Shown piece after piece: positions 62,942-64,000 of a DNA stretch of 64,000 bases. The DNA is from Roseovarius sp. 217 (lineage in GTDB: Bacteria; Pseudomonadota; Alphaproteobacteria; Rhodobacterales; Rhodobacteraceae): NCBI RefSeq assembly GCF_000152845.1, contig NZ_CH902584.1, positions 1,454,933 through 1,518,932 of the forward strand. The letters run 5' to 3'. The notes beneath the pieces were generated by a model. That model saw only the letters and a list, made by a program, of their open reading frames with translations, was not told the DNA's origin and ran no database searches. The stretch's first letter is position 1, and each line of letters opens with the position of its first letter. A program made the position numbers and the translations under genes.

Positions 62942-62959
62942 TTTTACCAATTGGTAAAA
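62942..62959. promoter_or_regulatory. Perfect 18-bp palindrome TTTTACCAATTGGTAAAA
   Basis: Nine-base halves meet with no spacer, 38 bp upstream of the BMP receptor start. This is a candidate repressor operator for the importer-deaminase operon. The TTACCA/TGGTAA half-sites recur, in the opposite order, at 17226-17244. No regulator gene is adjacent in the window. Confidence 0.6.
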
Positions 62960-63003
62960 TTTATCCGGCAGATTTTCTACAGAAATTTGCCACTGGACAA
63001 AAC

Positions 63004-63036
63004 TAAACCGCTGAGAGGCCGACTCCCAGCGGTTTA
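63004..63036 (-). terminator. Hairpin terminator between the transglutaminase-like gene and the BMP operon
   Basis: TAAACCGCTG (63004-63013) pairs perfectly with CAGCGGTTTA (63027-63036), with inner GAG/CTC pairing. It is about 30 bp downstream of the transglutaminase gene stop (63066). Suits termination of that gene before the BMP operon promoter. Confidence 0.6.
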
Positions 63037-63065
63037 TGCTCAAAATGCGAGCAGGTTCGCAAGGG

Positions 63066-63887
63066 TCAGGCTGCGGGCAGGCGCGCGGTGATCGGTAGTT
63101 TCTGCCATGTGCCGTCCGGCCCCGCCTGCATCGGCTCAGCCAAAAGTTTGAGGCGGGCCGTCGTCTCGCCCCTGCGATAGCAATGCCCCATGGAGTGCCC
63201 GAGAGCCACGCGCCAACCGGGCCGTGGATTGAGGCCCGGCTTGGTCGGGCCAAGCCCCGCCTTCATGTGATGCGCAATGTCCCAGTCCAACACCGCGCCG
63301 GCATGGCGGGTGACGACCCAGCAATGCATGTCATGGGTGACGCCACCCTTTTCCGCCGGAAAAAAGTAGCCATAGACATAGCCCGCCGCGCGCAGGCTGG
63401 CGACAAGATAGGTGTTGATATCCACACAAGAGCCGGGCGTCGTTCCGCAAGAGAGATAGGGCACCGCCTCTGTGCCATCGTTGAATCGCGCCTCAGGGTG
63501 ATCGTAGGTAAAACGCGCCTCGGCCTCGGCCACCAATGCGTCGATACCCGCGCGCCCCCCGCCTGCCTTGGCTGCAATGGCGCGGCTGGCCTCGGCCAGA
63601 TCAGCGGCGGCGGCGGTATATCGGGTGACGCGTGGGGCAAAGACCGCCTCGGGATAACCTTGGCCGATGGGGGCTGGCGCGATGATATGGGTGAGTGTCA
63701 GGCTTGTCCCTGCTGCCTCGATCCAGAGCGCGGCAAGACCCAATTCCGGCTCAAGTGCGACGGTAGTGATCTCTCCTCCCGTCACGGTCGTGGCTGTCAC
63801 CGCGTCCCCGGGGCTGCACATGCCAGCCGGGGCCAACAGGTGCGCGCCGGGTTGAAGGCCGCTCACCTCAATCCGCAACTGCCTCAT
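63066..63887 (-). CDS. Transglutaminase-like domain protein
   Basis: 273 residues from the ATG at 63887, which overlaps the TGA of the upstream gene (a GTG four codons earlier is possible). Catalytic triad candidates: Cys in TTPGSCVDINTYLVASLRAAG, His in HDMHCWVV, Asp in AVLDWDIAHH. Cytoplasmic, no signal. The activity could be a protease, amidase or cross-linking enzyme; it is unproven. Confidence 0.82.
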   Translation of the reverse strand: MRQLRIEVSGLQPGAHLLAPAGMCSPGDAVTATTVTGGEITTVALEPELGLAALWIEAAGTSLTLTHIIAPAPIGQGYPEAVFAPRVTRYTAAAADLAEASRAIAAKAGGGRAGIDALVAEAEARFTYDHPEARFNDGTEAVPYLSCGTTPGSCVDINTYLVASLRAAGYVYGYFFPAEKGGVTHDMHCWVVTRHAGAVLDWDIAHHMKAGLGPTKPGLNPRPGWRVALGHSMGHCYRRGETTARLKLLAEPMQAGPDGTWQKLPITARLPAA

Positions 63888-64000
63888 GCCATGTTCCACA
63901 GTTGAAAGAGCAGGCCCGCCGCAAACGCCCCGGTGAGCGACAGCGCGATATAGAGCGCGAAAACCCGTGGCTTGACCAACGCCCAGACCGCAATCGCAGC
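63884..64000 (-). CDS. C-terminal end of a membrane protein (partial)
   Basis: The minus-strand frame from the window edge to the TGA at 63884-63886 gives 38 residues: a short basic segment (VKPRVFALY), then a hydrophobic helix SLTGAFAAGLLFQLW and MA. It resembles the last helix of an integral membrane permease; the family is not determinable from so little. It overlaps the transglutaminase-like gene by 4 bp, so they are coupled. Confidence 0.6.
   Translation of the reverse strand, partial: AAIAVWALVKPRVFALYIALSLTGAFAAGLLFQLWNMA

Noticed and set aside
1..64000. CRISPR arrays or intact insertion sequences
   Set aside because: I saw no regularly spaced direct repeats of CRISPR size and no intact transposase gene; the only mobile-element trace is the integrase fragment at 33.4-33.6 kb.

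Overview
The window reads as a chromosomal segment of a marine Rhodobacterales (Roseobacter-type) alphaproteobacterium. This is inferred from gene content and order: GC-rich DNA, two complete TRAP transporters, an RNase D-lptC-lptA-lptB-hpf-ptsN run, a hemY-mic60-hemD cluster divergent from tsaD-gpsA, a Roseobacter-style ectoine operon with its own aspartate kinase, and the galU/galE/kdsB envelope block. Most of it is ordinary, tightly packed core genome with many 4-bp stop/start overlaps.

Layout. 1-7.4 kb (minus strand): periplasmic glucan genes (opgC-opgG, opgG cut by the window edge), a TPR protein, a secreted DUF302 protein, and a CoA-transferase/ThDP-enzyme pair. 7.6-11.4 kb (plus): RNase D, LPS export, ribosome hibernation factor, PtsN. 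11.4-17.1 kb (minus): a TRAP importer transcribed with an amidase, an unannotated 52-residue membrane protein and a D-2-hydroxyacid dehydrogenase. 17.4-19.4 kb: nicotinate phosphoribosyltransferase, then a stretch of decayed gene remnants. 19.4-25.1 kb: a cyanate import and hydrolysis operon divergent from a PAS-AAA+-Fis regulator whose sigma-54 contact loop is degenerate. 25.3-29.9 kb: a second TRAP importer (TakP-like receptor) coupled to a cytoplasmic gamma-glutamyltranspeptidase-family hydrolase of the oxamate-amidohydrolase type.

30-33.8 kb is the clearest accessory segment: a 946-residue orphan protein with a globular N-terminal third and a very long coiled-coil tail, a broken integrase N-terminus, and tRNA-Thr(CGT), consistent with an eroded island at a tRNA target. 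33.8-40.2 kb returns to core genes (HemY, the bacterial Mic60 homologue, HemD, TsaD, GpsA, YciI and EVE proteins). 40.6-45.1 kb is ectABC-ask with a divergent MarR regulator and a near-perfect EctR-type operator between them. 45.1-57 kb holds a DUF2853 protein, a DUF922 protease-like protein with adenosylhomocysteinase, and envelope sugar genes (galE, galU, kdsB, cysQ, a glycosyltransferase, a lone ABC-2 permease). 57-64 kb is a BMP-type nucleoside/nucleobase ABC importer with a cytosine-deaminase-like enzyme, preceded by a perfect 18-bp palindrome, then a transglutaminase-like protein and the end of a membrane protein.

The most interesting points are the tRNA-linked orphan coiled-coil protein with a toxin-like module, the cyanate regulator with a GAPNGA loop beside a cluster of TCGTAA half-sites, and the TakP-type TRAP/HpxW-type hydrolase pairing that suggests an oxamate (or similar 2-oxo amide) uptake and degradation unit.
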